64,000 nucleotides of DNA. It comes from an uncultured Rivibacter sp. (GTDB lineage Bacteria; Pseudomonadota; Gammaproteobacteria; Burkholderiales; Burkholderiaceae). The first letter of the stretch is position 1. Each line of letters opens with the position of its first letter. The translations under genes and the position numbers were made by a program. Below, piece after piece: positions 30,231 to 40,128 of the stretch. The stretch spans positions 1-64,000 of the forward strand of contig CAMLLU010000015.1 of assembly GCA_946480925.1 (NCBI GenBank). Direction: 5' to 3'. The notes under the pieces were generated by a model. The model ran no database searches. It saw nothing but the letters and a program-made list of their open reading frames with translations, and was not told the origin of the DNA.

Positions 30231-30884
30231 TCAGCGGCTGGGCGCCTCGTAGGTCGCACTGCGCAGGAAGCCCGAAGGCACACCCAGCGCCGTATTGCCA
30301 CCGAATTGCTTGTGTGCTGCGAGGTAGCGGTCCAGCCGAGCATCACGGACCAACTCGCCATTGACCATCAGCACCGGTTCAGCGGCAACAGCCCTAACCG
30401 GTTCCGGGCTGACAACAGGCGTCGCCACTGCGATGGTGGCATCTGGCGAAACAGGTTCGTCAACCCGCGTGACAACCAACGCGCCGGCCACCACCATGAA
30501 ACCCGCTGCCACAGCCGCCGGCGGTCCCCAGCGACGCCGCCGACTCGACCTGATGCCGCCAGCCACGGCGATCGCCGGCATGTCAGCCCGTTCCTGTTCG
30601 CCCAGCTCGGCCGAGGCGGTCGGAGCCAACACCACCGGCTCCTGCGCCAACCGCGTACGCAGGGCCTGAAGGAATGGCTCGTCACGTGCACCGCTGGCCG
30701 CCAATTCGTCAGAACGCAGTACGTCGCCGATCAGGTGGTACGTGTGCCACGCCTTGCGCGCCCCCTCGCAATCGCGCCACTTCGCCGCCACTTTGACAGC
30801 GGCATCGAAGTCGAGCTGACCGTCGGCAAATGCTGAGAGCTCTTCCAGCTGCGGATCCGACATCGGGTTCGAACAGTCTGACAT
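30231..30884 (-). CDS. rseA: Anti-sigma-E factor RseA
   Basis: 217 residues. The N-terminal anti-sigma domain is typical (LEELSAFADGQLDFDAA, then GARKAWHTYHLIGDVLRSDE), with one transmembrane helix (GPPAAVAAGFMVVAGALVVT) and a periplasmic tail for RseB binding. It holds RpoE at the membrane until proteolysis. It lies 23 bases downstream of rpoE and 38 bases upstream of the chosen rseB start. Confidence 0.93.
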   Translation of the reverse strand: MSDCSNPMSDPQLEELSAFADGQLDFDAAVKVAAKWRDCEGARKAWHTYHLIGDVLRSDELAASGARDEPFLQALRTRLAQEPVVLAPTASAELGEQERADMPAIAVAGGIRSSRRRRWGPPAAVAAGFMVVAGALVVTRVDEPVSPDATIAVATPVVSPEPVRAVAAEPVLMVNGELVRDARLDRYLAAHKQFGGNTALGVPSGFLRSATYEAPSR

Positions 30885-30907
30885 GATTTCACTCCTGGCC
30901 AGCGCAA

Positions 30908-31516
30908 CTACCAGCGCTCGCCTTCACGCGTATCCAGCAAGGGACGCAGCCGCTCGGCAATCGCCTCGCGCGCCCGGAAAATTCGCGACCGCACCGTACC
31001 GATTGGGCAGTTCATCACGGTTGCAATCTCTTCGTAGCTCAAACCTTCGATCTCGCGCAGCGTGATCGCCTGACGCAAATCATCCGACAGTGCCTCGATA
31101 GCAGCATTGACCGTGGCTGCGATCTCCTTGCTGGCCAACAAGGCGTCGGGGGTCTCGCCGTCGCTTAGTTCGTTCTCGACGCGGGAAGGTTCCTCGTCGT
31201 CTTCCCGCGCGAAAAGCGCAGATTCGGTGACCAGCGGATCGCGCTTGAGTTCCACAAGCGCCTTCTTGGCGGTGTTCACCGCGATGCGGTAGAGCCAGGT
31301 GTAAAAAGCACTCTCACCGCGGAACTGCGGTATCGCACGGTAGGCGCGGATGAAGGTTTCCTGCGCAATGTCTTCCACCAAGTCGGTGTCACGCACCATG
31401 CGGCCGATCAGGCGCTCGATACGCCGCTGGTATTTCACGACCAGCATCTCGAACGCCCGCACGTCACCGCGCTTGACGCGGTCGATCAACAGGGCATCGG
31501 CGTCAGCGGCGCTCAT
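30908..31516 (-). CDS. rpoE: RNA polymerase sigma factor RpoE (AlgU)
   Basis: 202 residues, an ECF sigma factor of the envelope stress type. Region 2 reads YQRRIERLIGRMVRDTDLVE and DIAQETFIRAYRAIPQFRGE; region 4 reads LREIEGLSYEEIATVMNCPI followed by GTVRSRIFRAREAI. The start at 31516 opens the conserved MSAADADALLIDRVKRGD and overlaps the upstream membrane ORF by four bases (ATGA). The operon continues to rseA, rseB and mucD. Confidence 0.96.
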   Translation of the reverse strand: MSAADADALLIDRVKRGDVRAFEMLVVKYQRRIERLIGRMVRDTDLVEDIAQETFIRAYRAIPQFRGESAFYTWLYRIAVNTAKKALVELKRDPLVTESALFAREDDEEPSRVENELSDGETPDALLASKEIAATVNAAIEALSDDLRQAITLREIEGLSYEEIATVMNCPIGTVRSRIFRAREAIAERLRPLLDTREGERW

Positions 31517-32007
31517 GCAGGCGGAAAGGTGGAATCTTGGGCAGGAGAGCCGGCCTCCGCGAGCCGGGGCGGGCGCGGCGAATATACCGCACAGCGCAGT
31601 GCGTGCCAGTCGCCGTCGGTGCTGCTGCGCTGGATCGCCAACCAACTGCGGTGAATACGGCGGCTGCCGCCGCGCTGCGTGAGACGCAGCAGCAGCCAGT
31701 CTCCCAGATCGATCGCAACAGTGAGTTCGCAGGCCGCCTCTTCATGCATGGCCGCGAACGGTGAGAGGTCCAGATGCCAACACTGCCGATCCCATCGCAG
31801 GGCCACGGGCTGACGACGGCATTCCCCCATGAAAACAGTGCCGCTGAACGCCGCGGCGGCGGCCACGGCAAGCCAGCGAAGCTGGCTTTCTCCCCAAAGG
31901 ACCCACACCAGTGGCGCCGCAATAGCGGCTATTGCCAGCAATGCGACAAAGACGATCCACCGCGAACTGCGGTGGATCGTGACGGCGACGGCCGGGGCCG
32001 TGCGCAT
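31513..32007 (-). CDS. Small membrane protein upstream of rpoE, YgfX-like
   Basis: 164 residues. Two adjacent hydrophobic helices (IVFVALLAIAAIAAPLVWVL and LRWLAVAAAAAFSGTVFM) are followed by a soluble part containing LRWDRQCWHLDL, AIDLGDWLLLRLTQRGG and HRSWLAIQRSS. This layout resembles YgfX-type membrane proteins, but identity is weak by eye. The stop overlaps the rpoE start (ATGA), so it is translationally coupled to the sigma factor, and the gene begins 27 bases after the fabF stop. Confidence 0.65.
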   Translation of the reverse strand: MRTAPAVAVTIHRSSRWIVFVALLAIAAIAAPLVWVLWGESQLRWLAVAAAAAFSGTVFMGECRRQPVALRWDRQCWHLDLSPFAAMHEEAACELTVAIDLGDWLLLRLTQRGGSRRIHRSWLAIQRSSTDGDWHALRCAVYSPRPPRLAEAGSPAQDSTFPPA

Positions 32008-32034
32008 GCGCTCAAGATGATTGCGAAGATGGCG

Positions 32035-33279
32035 TCAGACGCGCTTGAATACCAACGATCCGTTGGTACCGCCGAAGCCGAAGTTGTTCTTCAGCGCGAC
32101 GTCGATCTTCATCTCGCGCGCCGTGTTGGCGCAGTAGTCCAGGTCGCACTCGGGATCCTGGTTGAAGATGTTGATCGTGGGCGGCGACACCTGGTTGTGG
32201 ATCGCCAGCACGGTGAACACCGACTCGATGCCGCCGGCCCCGCCCAGCAGGTGGCCAGTCATCGACTTCGTGGAATTGACCACCAGTTTCTTGGCGTGGT
32301 CGCCGAAAGCCAGCTTGATCGCGTTGGTCTCGTTGACGTCGCCAAGCGGCGTCGAGGTGCCATGCGCATTGAGGTAGCTCACCTGCTCTGGCGTGACGCC
32401 AGCGTTGCGCATGGCAGCCTGCATCGAGCGGCGCGGACCATCGACGTTGGGCGCGGTCATGTGATACGCGTCTGCGCTCATGCCGTAGCCGCCCAGTTCC
32501 GCATAGATCTTGGCACCGCGCGCCTTGGCGTGTTCGTATTCTTCGAGCACGACCACCCCAGCGCCTTCGCCCAGTACGAAGCCATCGCGATCCTTGTCCC
32601 AGGGGCGGGACGCGGTCTTTGGGTCATCGTTACGGGTGGACAGTGCGCGTGCAGCCGCGAAACCGCCGATGCCCAGAGGAGATACCGTAGATTCCGCACC
32701 GCCGGCGATCATCACGTCGGCATCGCCATATTCGATGAGCCTGCCCGCCTCGCCGATGCAGTGCAGGCCGGTCGTGCAAGCCGTGACGATGGCCAGGTTG
32801 GGACCTTTGAACCCGCACTGGATCGACACATGGCCGGAGATCATGTTGATGATCGAAGCCGGCACGAAAAACGGCGACACCCGACGCGGGCCACGGTTCA
32901 TCAGCTCGGTATGGGTTTCCTCGATCATCGGCAGACCACCGATGCCAGAGCCGACCAGGCAGCCGATGCGCTCCGCGAACTCTGCGGTGAGCGCTTCGCC
33001 TGTGGGCAGGCCTGCATCCTTCACAGCCTGCAGCGACGCTGCCAGACCATAGTGGATGAAGGTATCCATGTGCCGTGCTTCCTTGCCGGGGATGTAGTCC
33101 TCGACGTTGAAGCCCTTCACTTCGCCGGCAAAGCGGCAAGCCAGATTCGAGGCATCGAACTTCGTGACGGTGTCGATGCCGGACTTGCCGGCCACAAGGT
33201 TGGTCCAGGATTCGGCCACCGTGTTGCCCACGGGGGTCACGAGTCCAAGTCCTGTCACGACGACGCGGCGGCGACTCAT
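32035..33279 (-). CDS. fabF: 3-oxoacyl-[ACP] synthase II
   Basis: 414 residues, condensing enzyme of fatty acid elongation. Catalytic Cys168 ([12 protein letters not shown]), His306 ([11 protein letters not shown]) and Lys338/His343 ([14 protein letters not shown]) form the Cys-His-His site of the KAS II class. Uses the AcpP encoded just upstream, 42 bases away. Leads into the ygfX-like/rpoE segment without a visible terminator. Confidence 0.97.
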   Translation of the reverse strand: MSRRRVVVTGLGLVTPVGNTVAESWTNLVAGKSGIDTVTKFDASNLACRFAGEVKGFNVEDYIPGKEARHMDTFIHYGLAASLQAVKDAGLPTGEALTAEFAERIGCLVGSGIGGLPMIEETHTELMNRGPRRVSPFFVPASIINMISGHVSIQCGFKGPNLAIVTACTTGLHCIGEAGRLIEYGDADVMIAGGAESTVSPLGIGGFAAARALSTRNDDPKTASRPWDKDRDGFVLGEGAGVVVLEEYEHAKARGAKIYAELGGYGMSADAYHMTAPNVDGPRRSMQAAMRNAGVTPEQVSYLNAHGTSTPLGDVNETNAIKLAFGDHAKKLVVNSTKSMTGHLLGGAGGIESVFTVLAIHNQVSPPTINIFNQDPECDLDYCANTAREMKIDVALKNNFGFGGTNGSLVFKRV

Positions 33280-33321
33280 GCGGTAAAGCTCAGGTTGCAG
33301 TTGAAAAGCAAGCCAGGGAGA

Positions 33322-33600
<279 letters not shown>

Positions 33601-33609
33601 CTACGGTGT

Positions 33610-33633
33610 CTAGGGGCTCTCCCCTAGGAGAGC
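33610..33633 (-). promoter_or_regulatory. Overlapping hairpins in the acpP leader
   Basis: Two mutually exclusive stems share bases: CTAGGGG / CCCCTAG (33610-33616 and 33621-33627) and CTCTCC / GGAGAG (33617-33622 and 33627-33632). No T-run follows, so a simple terminator is unlikely; a processing or stability element giving high acpP expression is possible. Confidence 0.4.
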
Positions 33634-33678
33634 ACACCGCGTACCGGACGGGCTCAAACCGGCTGGGGCACGAGGCCC

Positions 33679-34428
33679 TCAATTCATGTACATGCCGCCG
33701 TTGACGTGAAGTTCGGTTCCTGTCACGTACCCAGCCTGCGGCGATGCCAGGTAAGCCACCGCTTCCGCGATGTCGTCCGGGCTGCCGAGGCGGCCCAATG
33801 GAATTTGCGCCAAAAGCGCTGTCTTCTGGGCTTCGGGCAAGACCTCCGTCATGTCGGTGGCAATGAAACCGGGCGCCACGCAATTGACCGTAATGCCCCG
33901 GCTGCCGAGTTCGCGCGCAAGCGAGCGCGTCATGCCGGCCACACCGGCTTTGGCTGCCGCATAGTTCGCCTGACCGGGATTGCCACTGGCACCGACGACC
34001 GAGGTAATGTTGATGATGCGTCCATAGCGCTGCTTCATCATCGGCTTGATGGCTGCGCGGCTGGCGCGGAACACCGCCCTCAGGTTGGTATCCAGCACAG
34101 CATCCCAGTCTTCGTCCTTCATGCGCATCGACAAGGTGTCGCGCGTGATGCCAGCGTTGTTGACCAGCACGTGGAGGCCGCCCAGTTCCTTGACGATGCC
34201 GTCGATGGCACTGTCCAGCGCAGCCGCGTCGTTAACATTCAGCACCAAGCCCCGGCCGCCCAAGGGCGCCAACGCTTCGGTGATCGCCGCGGCACCGCCT
34301 TCGGTCGTGGCGGTTCCCACGACCTTGTAGCCACGCTGTGCCAGCGTCATTGCAATGGCACGCCCGATGCCACGGCTGGCGCCGGTGACCAGTGCAACCT
34401 GCGTTGCTGCAGACTGGTTCTCGCTCAT
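33679..34428 (-). CDS. fabG: 3-oxoacyl-[ACP] reductase
   Basis: 249 residues, NADPH-dependent SDR. Nucleotide-binding VTGASRGIGRAIA (14-26), NNAG (90-93) and catalytic Ser143, Tyr156, Lys160 (ITSVVGASGNPGQANYAAAK) are all present. Its start overlaps the fabD stop by four bases (ATGA). Confidence 0.97.
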   Translation of the reverse strand: MSENQSAATQVALVTGASRGIGRAIAMTLAQRGYKVVGTATTEGGAAAITEALAPLGGRGLVLNVNDAAALDSAIDGIVKELGGLHVLVNNAGITRDTLSMRMKDEDWDAVLDTNLRAVFRASRAAIKPMMKQRYGRIINITSVVGASGNPGQANYAAAKAGVAGMTRSLARELGSRGITVNCVAPGFIATDMTEVLPEAQKTALLAQIPLGRLGSPDDIAEAVAYLASPQAGYVTGTELHVNGGMYMN

Positions 34429-35366
34429 GCCAACAGCCCTTTCGCCTCAGTCAAGCTCGCCGGGTCGTATACCGCAGCACTCGTCAATTCCGCATCGATG
34501 CGTTTGACCATGCCGGCAAGCACCTTGCCCGGCCCACATTCGAACACGTACTGCAGGCCACGCGCTTTCAGCGCCTGCACCGTTTCGACCCAGCGCACCG
34601 GACCGAACGCCTGACGGTACAGCGCATCACGGATCATCTGGACGTCACTTTCGGCCTTGACGTCAATGTTGTTCACCACTGGCACAGCCGGCACGGCGAA
34701 CGACGTGGCTGCCAGCATCGCCTTCAGGCGCTCCGCAGCCGGCTTCATGAGGCTTGAATGAAAGGGCGCCGACACAGGCAGCGGCAGCGCCCGTTTTGCG
34801 CCTTTGGCCTTCAAGACATCACAGGCTTTTTCGACGCCAGCCTTGCTGCCGGCGATCACCGTCTGCTTTGGGTCATTGAAGTTGACCGCTTCCACCACCT
34901 CGCCACTTGCAGTGGCCGCTTCGGCACAACCAGCACGCACCGCGTCCGCGTCGAGCCCCAGGATCGCAGCCATGCCACCAGCGCCTACCGGCACGGCTTC
35001 TTGCATCGCCTGCGCGCGAAAGCGTACGAGCGGCAAGGCATCCTTCAGTTGCAATGCACCAGCAGCCACCAGCGCGGTGTATTCACCCAGCGAATGGCCG
35101 GCCACTGCAAAAGGCTTGAGGCCGGTTTCGGCCAACCAAGCTCGATAACACGCCACGCCGGCCGTCAGCATCACTGGTTGCGTATTGGTGGTGAGGTCGA
35201 GTTGTTCCTTCGGGCCTTGCTGGATCAGCTGGCCAATGTCTTCACCGAGTGCCTCGGAAGCTTCGGCCAGCGTCTGATTCACGACAGGGTGATCACCCCA
35301 GGCGTCGAGCATGCCGACGGCCTGCGAGCCTTGACCTGGGAAGACGAATGCGAACGAGGTCGTCAT
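34425..35366 (-). CDS. fabD: Malonyl-CoA:ACP transacylase
   Basis: 313 residues. Nucleophile Ser92 lies in AVAGHSLGEYTALVAAG, preceded by the FPGQGSQAVGML oxyanion segment, with catalytic His in SAPFHSSLMKPA. Loads malonyl units onto AcpP. fabH ends 59 bases upstream, so all these genes form one minus-strand operon. Confidence 0.97.
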   Translation of the reverse strand: MTTSFAFVFPGQGSQAVGMLDAWGDHPVVNQTLAEASEALGEDIGQLIQQGPKEQLDLTTNTQPVMLTAGVACYRAWLAETGLKPFAVAGHSLGEYTALVAAGALQLKDALPLVRFRAQAMQEAVPVGAGGMAAILGLDADAVRAGCAEAATASGEVVEAVNFNDPKQTVIAGSKAGVEKACDVLKAKGAKRALPLPVSAPFHSSLMKPAAERLKAMLAATSFAVPAVPVVNNIDVKAESDVQMIRDALYRQAFGPVRWVETVQALKARGLQYVFECGPGKVLAGMVKRIDAELTSAAVYDPASLTEAKGLLA

Positions 35367-35425
35367 CGCTGCAAACCTTCTCTTCTTCTCGTCGAGATTG
35401 TTGAAAGGGAAAGAGGAAGCGCGGC

Positions 35426-36415
35426 TCAGAAATCGAGCAGCACTGCGCCCCAGGTGAAGCCACCGCCCACACCTTCGAGCATGACCGTATCACCCTGCTT
35501 GATGCGTCCGGTGCGCACCGCATGGTCCAGCGCCAGCGGGATGGAGGCAGCAGAGGTATTGCCGTGTTCATTGACCGTGACGATGAGCTTTTCGAACGGA
35601 AGCTTCAGCTTCTTCGCTGTGCCCTGCATGATGCGGATATTGGCCTGGTGCGGAATCAACCAGTCGATGTCGGCATCATTACGGCCAGCCTTGCTCAGCA
35701 CCGAACGCGCCACGTCTTCCAGCACGCCAACTGCCAGCTTGAAAACGGCCTGACCATCCATTTTGAGCAGTGGGTCGCCCAGCACCTTTCCGCCGGCCAC
35801 GGTGCCTGGCGTACACAGGATTCCGACATGGCGGCCGTCGGCATGCAGCTCACTGGCCAGGAGGCCAGGTTGATCGGACGCCTCCAATACCACGGCACCA
35901 GCACCATCGCCGAACAGCACACAGGTGGTACGGTCGTTGAAGTCGAGAATGCGCGAGAAGACTTCCGCGCCAACCACGAGCGCCTTCGTCGCCGCGCCGG
36001 TGCGGATCATCGAGTCGGCCACCGTCAATGCATAGACGAAGCCCGAGCACACCGCCTGCACGTCGAACGCTGGGCAGCCCTGCACGCCCAGCTTCTGCTG
36101 GATCAGGCAGGCCGTCGACGGAAAGATCATGTCCGGCGTCGAGGTGGCGACAAGGATCAAGTCGATGTCCGAGGCGCTCCGTCCGGCCGCCTCGAGCGCG
36201 TGCTTTGCCGCCTCGAAGCCCAGATCACTGGAGGTCACCTCCGGCGCCGCGAAATGCCGCGCATGAATACCAGTGCGCGCGACGATCCACTCATCGGACG
36301 TTTCGATGCCACGCTGGGCCAGCTCGTCGGCCAGCTGTACGTTGGTGACCCGCTTGGGCGGCAGGAAGCTGCCGGTACCTGTGATGCGGGAATAGCGAGG
36401 AAGCGAAAGTGTCAT
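35426..36415 (-). CDS. fabH: 3-oxoacyl-[ACP] synthase III
   Basis: 329 residues, KAS III that starts fatty acid synthesis from acetyl-CoA. Catalytic Cys123 in [12 protein letters not shown], His in [11 protein letters not shown] and Asn in [16 protein letters not shown]. The start overlaps the plsX stop by four bases (ATGA). Confidence 0.97.
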   Translation of the reverse strand: MTLSLPRYSRITGTGSFLPPKRVTNVQLADELAQRGIETSDEWIVARTGIHARHFAAPEVTSSDLGFEAAKHALEAAGRSASDIDLILVATSTPDMIFPSTACLIQQKLGVQGCPAFDVQAVCSGFVYALTVADSMIRTGAATKALVVGAEVFSRILDFNDRTTCVLFGDGAGAVVLEASDQPGLLASELHADGRHVGILCTPGTVAGGKVLGDPLLKMDGQAVFKLAVGVLEDVARSVLSKAGRNDADIDWLIPHQANIRIMQGTAKKLKLPFEKLIVTVNEHGNTSAASIPLALDHAVRTGRIKQGDTVMLEGVGGGFTWGAVLLDF

Positions 36416-37527
36416 GCAGCTTGGGCTACGGCAGCTACCTCGGGTGCAGCGCCAGCTGCGTCTGCCGGCAACGCCTGCAGTGTTTCGAGGATGCGATCGT
36501 GGACCCGGTCTAGCAGTCGATTGCGGGCGGCATCATACGCTCGATTGAGCGCTTGCTCGAACGCGAAGGCGTCAGCCGAACCATGGCTCTTGAATACCAG
36601 TCCGCGCAGCCCAAGTAGCGCGGCGCCGTTGTAGCGACGGTAGTCCACGCGATGTTTGAAGCTCTTTAGCACCGGAAGGGCGATGATCGCCGCTGCTTTG
36701 GTAAAGATGTTGCGCGTGAATTCCTGCTTGATGATGCTCGAGAGCATCGCCGCCAAACCTTCGGCAGTCTTCAACGCCACGTTGCCCACAAAGCCGTCGC
36801 ACACCACAATGTCAGTGGTGCCCTTGAAGATGTCGTTGCCTTCGACGTTTCCGTAGAAGTTGATGTGGCCGCCGTTCGCGGCCGAGCGCAGCAATTCACC
36901 CGCCTTCTTGATCACGTCGCTGCCCTTGATGGCCTCCTCGCCAATGTTGAGCAGGCCAACAGTGGGGTTCTGGTCGCCCTCGACTGCAGCTGCCAGCGCA
37001 CTGCCCATCACCGCGAACTGCAGAAGGTGCTCGGCAGTGCAATCGACGTTGGCGCCCAAGTCGAGCACGATCGTGTGACCGTCGTGCTGGTTGGGCATCA
37101 CCGTGGCGATCGCCGGGCGGTCAATGCCGTCCAGGGTCTTCAGCAGATAGCGGGCCACAGCCATCAACGCACCGGTGTTTCCGGCCGAGACACAGGCGTC
37201 GGCAGCGGGCTTCGCCGACTCCACGGCCCTGACCTGGCTGATGGCCACGCGCATCGAGGAATCCTTCTTGCGGCGCAGCGCCACCTCGATGGGGTCGTCC
37301 ATTTCCACCACCTCCCCGGCGGGCACAACAGTGCAGCGCGGCCACGCTGCCGCCACGGCCAGCACGTCCGGCCGCCCGACGAGGATCAATTCCGCCCCGG
37401 GATGCGCCGCCAGAAAGGCTTGGCAGGCCGGCAGCGTCACGGACGGACCATGATCACCACCCATGCAATCGACGGCGATTCGCACCGGCCGCTCGGGCGG
37501 CTGGGCGAGAGGTTGGGAATCAGTCAT
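36412..37527 (-). CDS. plsX: Phosphate acyltransferase PlsX
   Basis: 371 residues. Makes acyl-phosphate from acyl-ACP for phospholipid synthesis. Signature [34 protein letters not shown] and the domain around [18 protein letters not shown]. Reads in the standard rpmF-plsX-fabH order; about 230 bases separate it from rpmF. Confidence 0.96.
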   Translation of the reverse strand: MTDSQPLAQPPERPVRIAVDCMGGDHGPSVTLPACQAFLAAHPGAELILVGRPDVLAVAAAWPRCTVVPAGEVVEMDDPIEVALRRKKDSSMRVAISQVRAVESAKPAADACVSAGNTGALMAVARYLLKTLDGIDRPAIATVMPNQHDGHTIVLDLGANVDCTAEHLLQFAVMGSALAAAVEGDQNPTVGLLNIGEEAIKGSDVIKKAGELLRSAANGGHINFYGNVEGNDIFKGTTDIVVCDGFVGNVALKTAEGLAAMLSSIIKQEFTRNIFTKAAAIIALPVLKSFKHRVDYRRYNGAALLGLRGLVFKSHGSADAFAFEQALNRAYDAARNRLLDRVHDRILETLQALPADAAGAAPEVAAVAQAA

Positions 37528-37757
37528 GAAGGAAGGACGTCAGGCGTCACGCCCGGCAGGCGCAAGAAGGTGCCAACACTACGCGAGCCTCGCCCTGCGG
37601 ACAAGCCGCCTGACCCCTAACGACAAAGGGCAAGCAGGAAACGGCAAATGTCAATGCACAACGCCCGACAACCCCTCCGGGCAGCCGGGCGCAGGTGCAG
37701 CGCATGCGACGAACTCAAGGCGAAGGCGCCGCTTAATGCAGCACCTCGGGCACAACG

Positions 37758-37940
37758 TCAGGCGTCAGCCTTGGTCTTGAGTACCTTGCGACCACGGTAG
37801 AAGCCAGTCGGGCTGATGTGGTGGCGCAGGTGGGTTTCGCCGGTGGTGGGCTCGATCGCGGTGCCCGGCGCTGCAAGAGCGTTATGCGAGCGATGCATGC
37901 CACGCTTGGACGGCGACTTTTTGTTCTGCTGAACGGCCAT
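37758..37940 (-). CDS. rpmF: 50S ribosomal protein L32
   Basis: 60 residues, [20 protein letters not shown] followed by the typical basic tail [10 protein letters not shown]. Lacks the zinc-binding Cys pairs, as usual for the proteobacterial form. A CAGGAG ribosome site precedes the ATG at 37940. The gap 37528-37757 toward plsX holds no gene that I can support. Confidence 0.97.
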   Translation of the reverse strand: MAVQQNKKSPSKRGMHRSHNALAAPGTAIEPTTGETHLRHHISPTGFYRGRKVLKTKADA

Positions 37941-38058
37941 GATGAACTCCTGGGTCCTGCGGCAAGCGCCTCGAGCAGCATTCGGCTCGACAGGCAACTT
38001 GGCGGAAAGCCGAAAATTATAGCAGGGCTGGCTCGCGCTAGCGCGAGCATCAAGTGCG

Positions 38059-38625
38059 TCAGTGGGAATTACCACCGGACCGACCACGCTTGAGCGCCTC
38101 CAAGGCCGCAAAGGGGTTCTGCCTGGGCTCTGGCTGCTCTGCCGGCTCGGCGCCCGAAACTTGCAAAGGCTGCGGGCAGACATCGTGACGAGGCACGATG
38201 GGCAAGGCCAACAGCAATTCGTCCTCTACCAATTCCTGGAGGTTCAACGCGCGAGTGAGCACCAACACATCGTCATCCATTTCGGCATCGAGCTCGGCCG
38301 CAGCAGCCTCATCAGCCACGAACCGCAGAGAGCGCCCCACCGCCAAGGTTTTGGCCGCGGGCCGCAGGCACCGCTGACACTCCAGCGAGATGCCGGCACT
38401 CACCTCCAAGTGCAGCCAGACCTCAGGCTGCCCACCCATTTTCTGCCGGAGCTCCCCTCGCGCACTCCAGCGGACAGGTTGCGCTTGATCCTGCCTCGCC
38501 TCCGCAGGCTGACAAGCAGCCAACCGCTCGAGATCGACCACAGGCCATTCGCCCGCGAGCGAACCGCCAGCCTGAGCAAATGCGGCCACATCCAGACGAA
38601 ATGGATCGAAAGCTTTGGGTTTCAT
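38059..38625 (-). CDS. yceD: YceD family protein (DUF177)
   Basis: 188 residues; the LECQRCL motif near residue 100 and later CPQP resemble the YceD/DUF177 Cys-containing family, which is involved in 23S rRNA accumulation and is nearly always found upstream of rpmF. The ATG at 38625 ([16 protein letters not shown]) matches the family start; an ATG at 38706 would overlap the divergent maf start. It begins the yceD-rpmF-plsX-fab operon. Confidence 0.9.
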   Translation of the reverse strand: MKPKAFDPFRLDVAAFAQAGGSLAGEWPVVDLERLAACQPAEARQDQAQPVRWSARGELRQKMGGQPEVWLHLEVSAGISLECQRCLRPAAKTLAVGRSLRFVADEAAAAELDAEMDDDVLVLTRALNLQELVEDELLLALPIVPRHDVCPQPLQVSGAEPAEQPEPRQNPFAALEALKRGRSGGNSH

Positions 38626-38704
38626 CGTGGGCAGTGTATCGAGCCACAACTGACGCCTTAGGCTCGATGGGACAATGTCGAGCCCCTCGCCGTCAAAACG
38701 GACC

Positions 38705-39322
38705 ATGGCACCCCAACCCCAACTGATCCTGGCCTCTACCTCCCGCTACCGGCGCGAACTGCTCGAACGTTTACACCTTCCCTTTCAGGTGATCTCACCG
38801 CAGGTCGACGAAACACCGCTGCCCGGTGAGTCGCCGCAAGCGCTGTCGGAACGGCTGGCGCTGGCCAAGGCGTTGGCGGTGGCACACACACATCCGGACG
38901 CTGTGGTCATTGGCTCCGACCAGGTGGCCGATCTGAACGGCTTGGCGATCGGCAAACCGGGCCATCACGAGCGAGCAGTCCAACAACTGAAGGCCATGCG
39001 CGGCCAGAAGGTCGTGTTTCACACGGCGCTTGCCGTCGTGAGGCTGAGCTCGGCTTACGAAGGCAAGACGCGCGTACCGGTGGATGTGCACTTTCGTACT
39101 GACCTCACCGAGGCCGACATCGAGGCCTACCTTCATACGGAACGACCGTATGACTGTGCCGGCAGCGCCAAAGCCGAGGCTCTGGGCATTGCGCTGCTCG
39201 AATCGATCCATTCTGACGACCCGACCGCGCTGATCGGGCTGCCATTGATTCAGACCTGCGCGCTCCTCCGCGCCGCAGGGCTTGACCCGCTACGCACTGC
39301 GGCCGGAGCAGCGAGGTCATGA
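38705..39322 (+). CDS. maf: Maf-like nucleotide pyrophosphatase
   Basis: 205 residues. N-terminal LILASTSRYRRELLERL, GESPQALSERLALAKA and VVIGSDQVADLNG are Maf/YceF signatures; this subfamily (YceF) hydrolyses modified nucleotides such as m7GTP. The start at 38705 begins the conserved core and lies within 80 bases of the divergent yceD start. Confidence 0.92.
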   Translation: MAPQPQLILASTSRYRRELLERLHLPFQVISPQVDETPLPGESPQALSERLALAKALAVAHTHPDAVVIGSDQVADLNGLAIGKPGHHERAVQQLKAMRGQKVVFHTALAVVRLSSAYEGKTRVPVDVHFRTDLTEADIEAYLHTERPYDCAGSAKAEALGIALLESIHSDDPTALIGLPLIQTCALLRAAGLDPLRTAAGAARS

Positions 39323-40107
39323 GCACCGCATTCGGCCGCCTGCTGCTGGTGCCCAACACACTGGACTTCGGCACGCTGCAAGAAGGCCCCCCGCTTCCCG
39401 ACCTGCAAGAGGTGCTACCGCTGGGCGTGATCCGCACTGCGGCAAGCCTGAAACACTGGGTTGCGGAAAACGCCAAAACCACCCGAGCCTTCCTGAAGCG
39501 TGTCGATGTCGTGATCCCACTGGCACGACCGCTGCAGGAAATCGAGATCCGTGAACTGCCACGCGCGCCCAAGGGCACACACAAGACCACCCCCGGCTCA
39601 TTGGCTGCGGATCTGCGCGAGCTGCTCGCGCCGGCACTGGGCGGAGAAGACCTCGGGCTCATTTCCGAAGCCGGGTTGCCTGCCATCGCAGATCCCGGCG
39701 CGCCGCTGGTGGAAGCGGCCCACGCTGCCGGGCTTACCGTGCAGGCACTGTCTGGCCCAAATTCTTTGTCGCTTGCCCTGGCCAGCAGTGGGCTGAACGG
39801 CCAGAGCTTTGCCTTTGTCGGCTACCTGCCCACCCAAACCAGCGAACGCGCTCAACGGCTCAAGGAGCTGGAGCAGATTTCGAAGCGGCTGGACCAGGCG
39901 CAAATCGTCATCGAGACGCCTTACCGCAACAACGTGCTACTCGACGCAATGCTCACGACTCTTCAACCGAGCACCCGGCTCAGCGTGAGCTGCGGACTCA
40001 CGCTCACCGCCGGATGGACCCGCAGCGAAACCGTGGCGCGCTGGCGCGGCCAGCGTGATGTGCTGCCCGACGATACGCCGGCTGTCTTCTGCTTCCAGGC
40101 TGCCTGA
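39319..40107 (+). CDS. SAM-dependent methyltransferase, RsmI-like (tetrapyrrole methylase fold)
   Basis: 262 residues with the tetrapyrrole-methylase fold: LLLVPNTLDFG at the N-terminus, LISEAGLPAIADPGAPLVEA (SAM loop), ALSGPNSLSLALASSGL and FVGYLP. It resembles RsmI (16S rRNA C1402 2'-O-methyltransferase) but lacks the typical N-terminal LYVVATPIGNL, so it is best seen as the Burkholderiales maf-linked paralogue. Overlaps maf by four bases (ATGA). Substrate unverified. Confidence 0.8.
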   Translation: MSTAFGRLLLVPNTLDFGTLQEGPPLPDLQEVLPLGVIRTAASLKHWVAENAKTTRAFLKRVDVVIPLARPLQEIEIRELPRAPKGTHKTTPGSLAADLRELLAPALGGEDLGLISEAGLPAIADPGAPLVEAAHAAGLTVQALSGPNSLSLALASSGLNGQSFAFVGYLPTQTSERAQRLKELEQISKRLDQAQIVIETPYRNNVLLDAMLTTLQPSTRLSVSCGLTLTAGWTRSETVARWRGQRDVLPDDTPAVFCFQAA

Positions 40108-40128
40108 AGCTCCGGGCGCTACCTGCGA

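Noticed and set aside
37528..37757. Short frames in the rpmF-plsX gap
   Set aside because: None has a ribosome site or recognisable sequence; probably leader of plsX.
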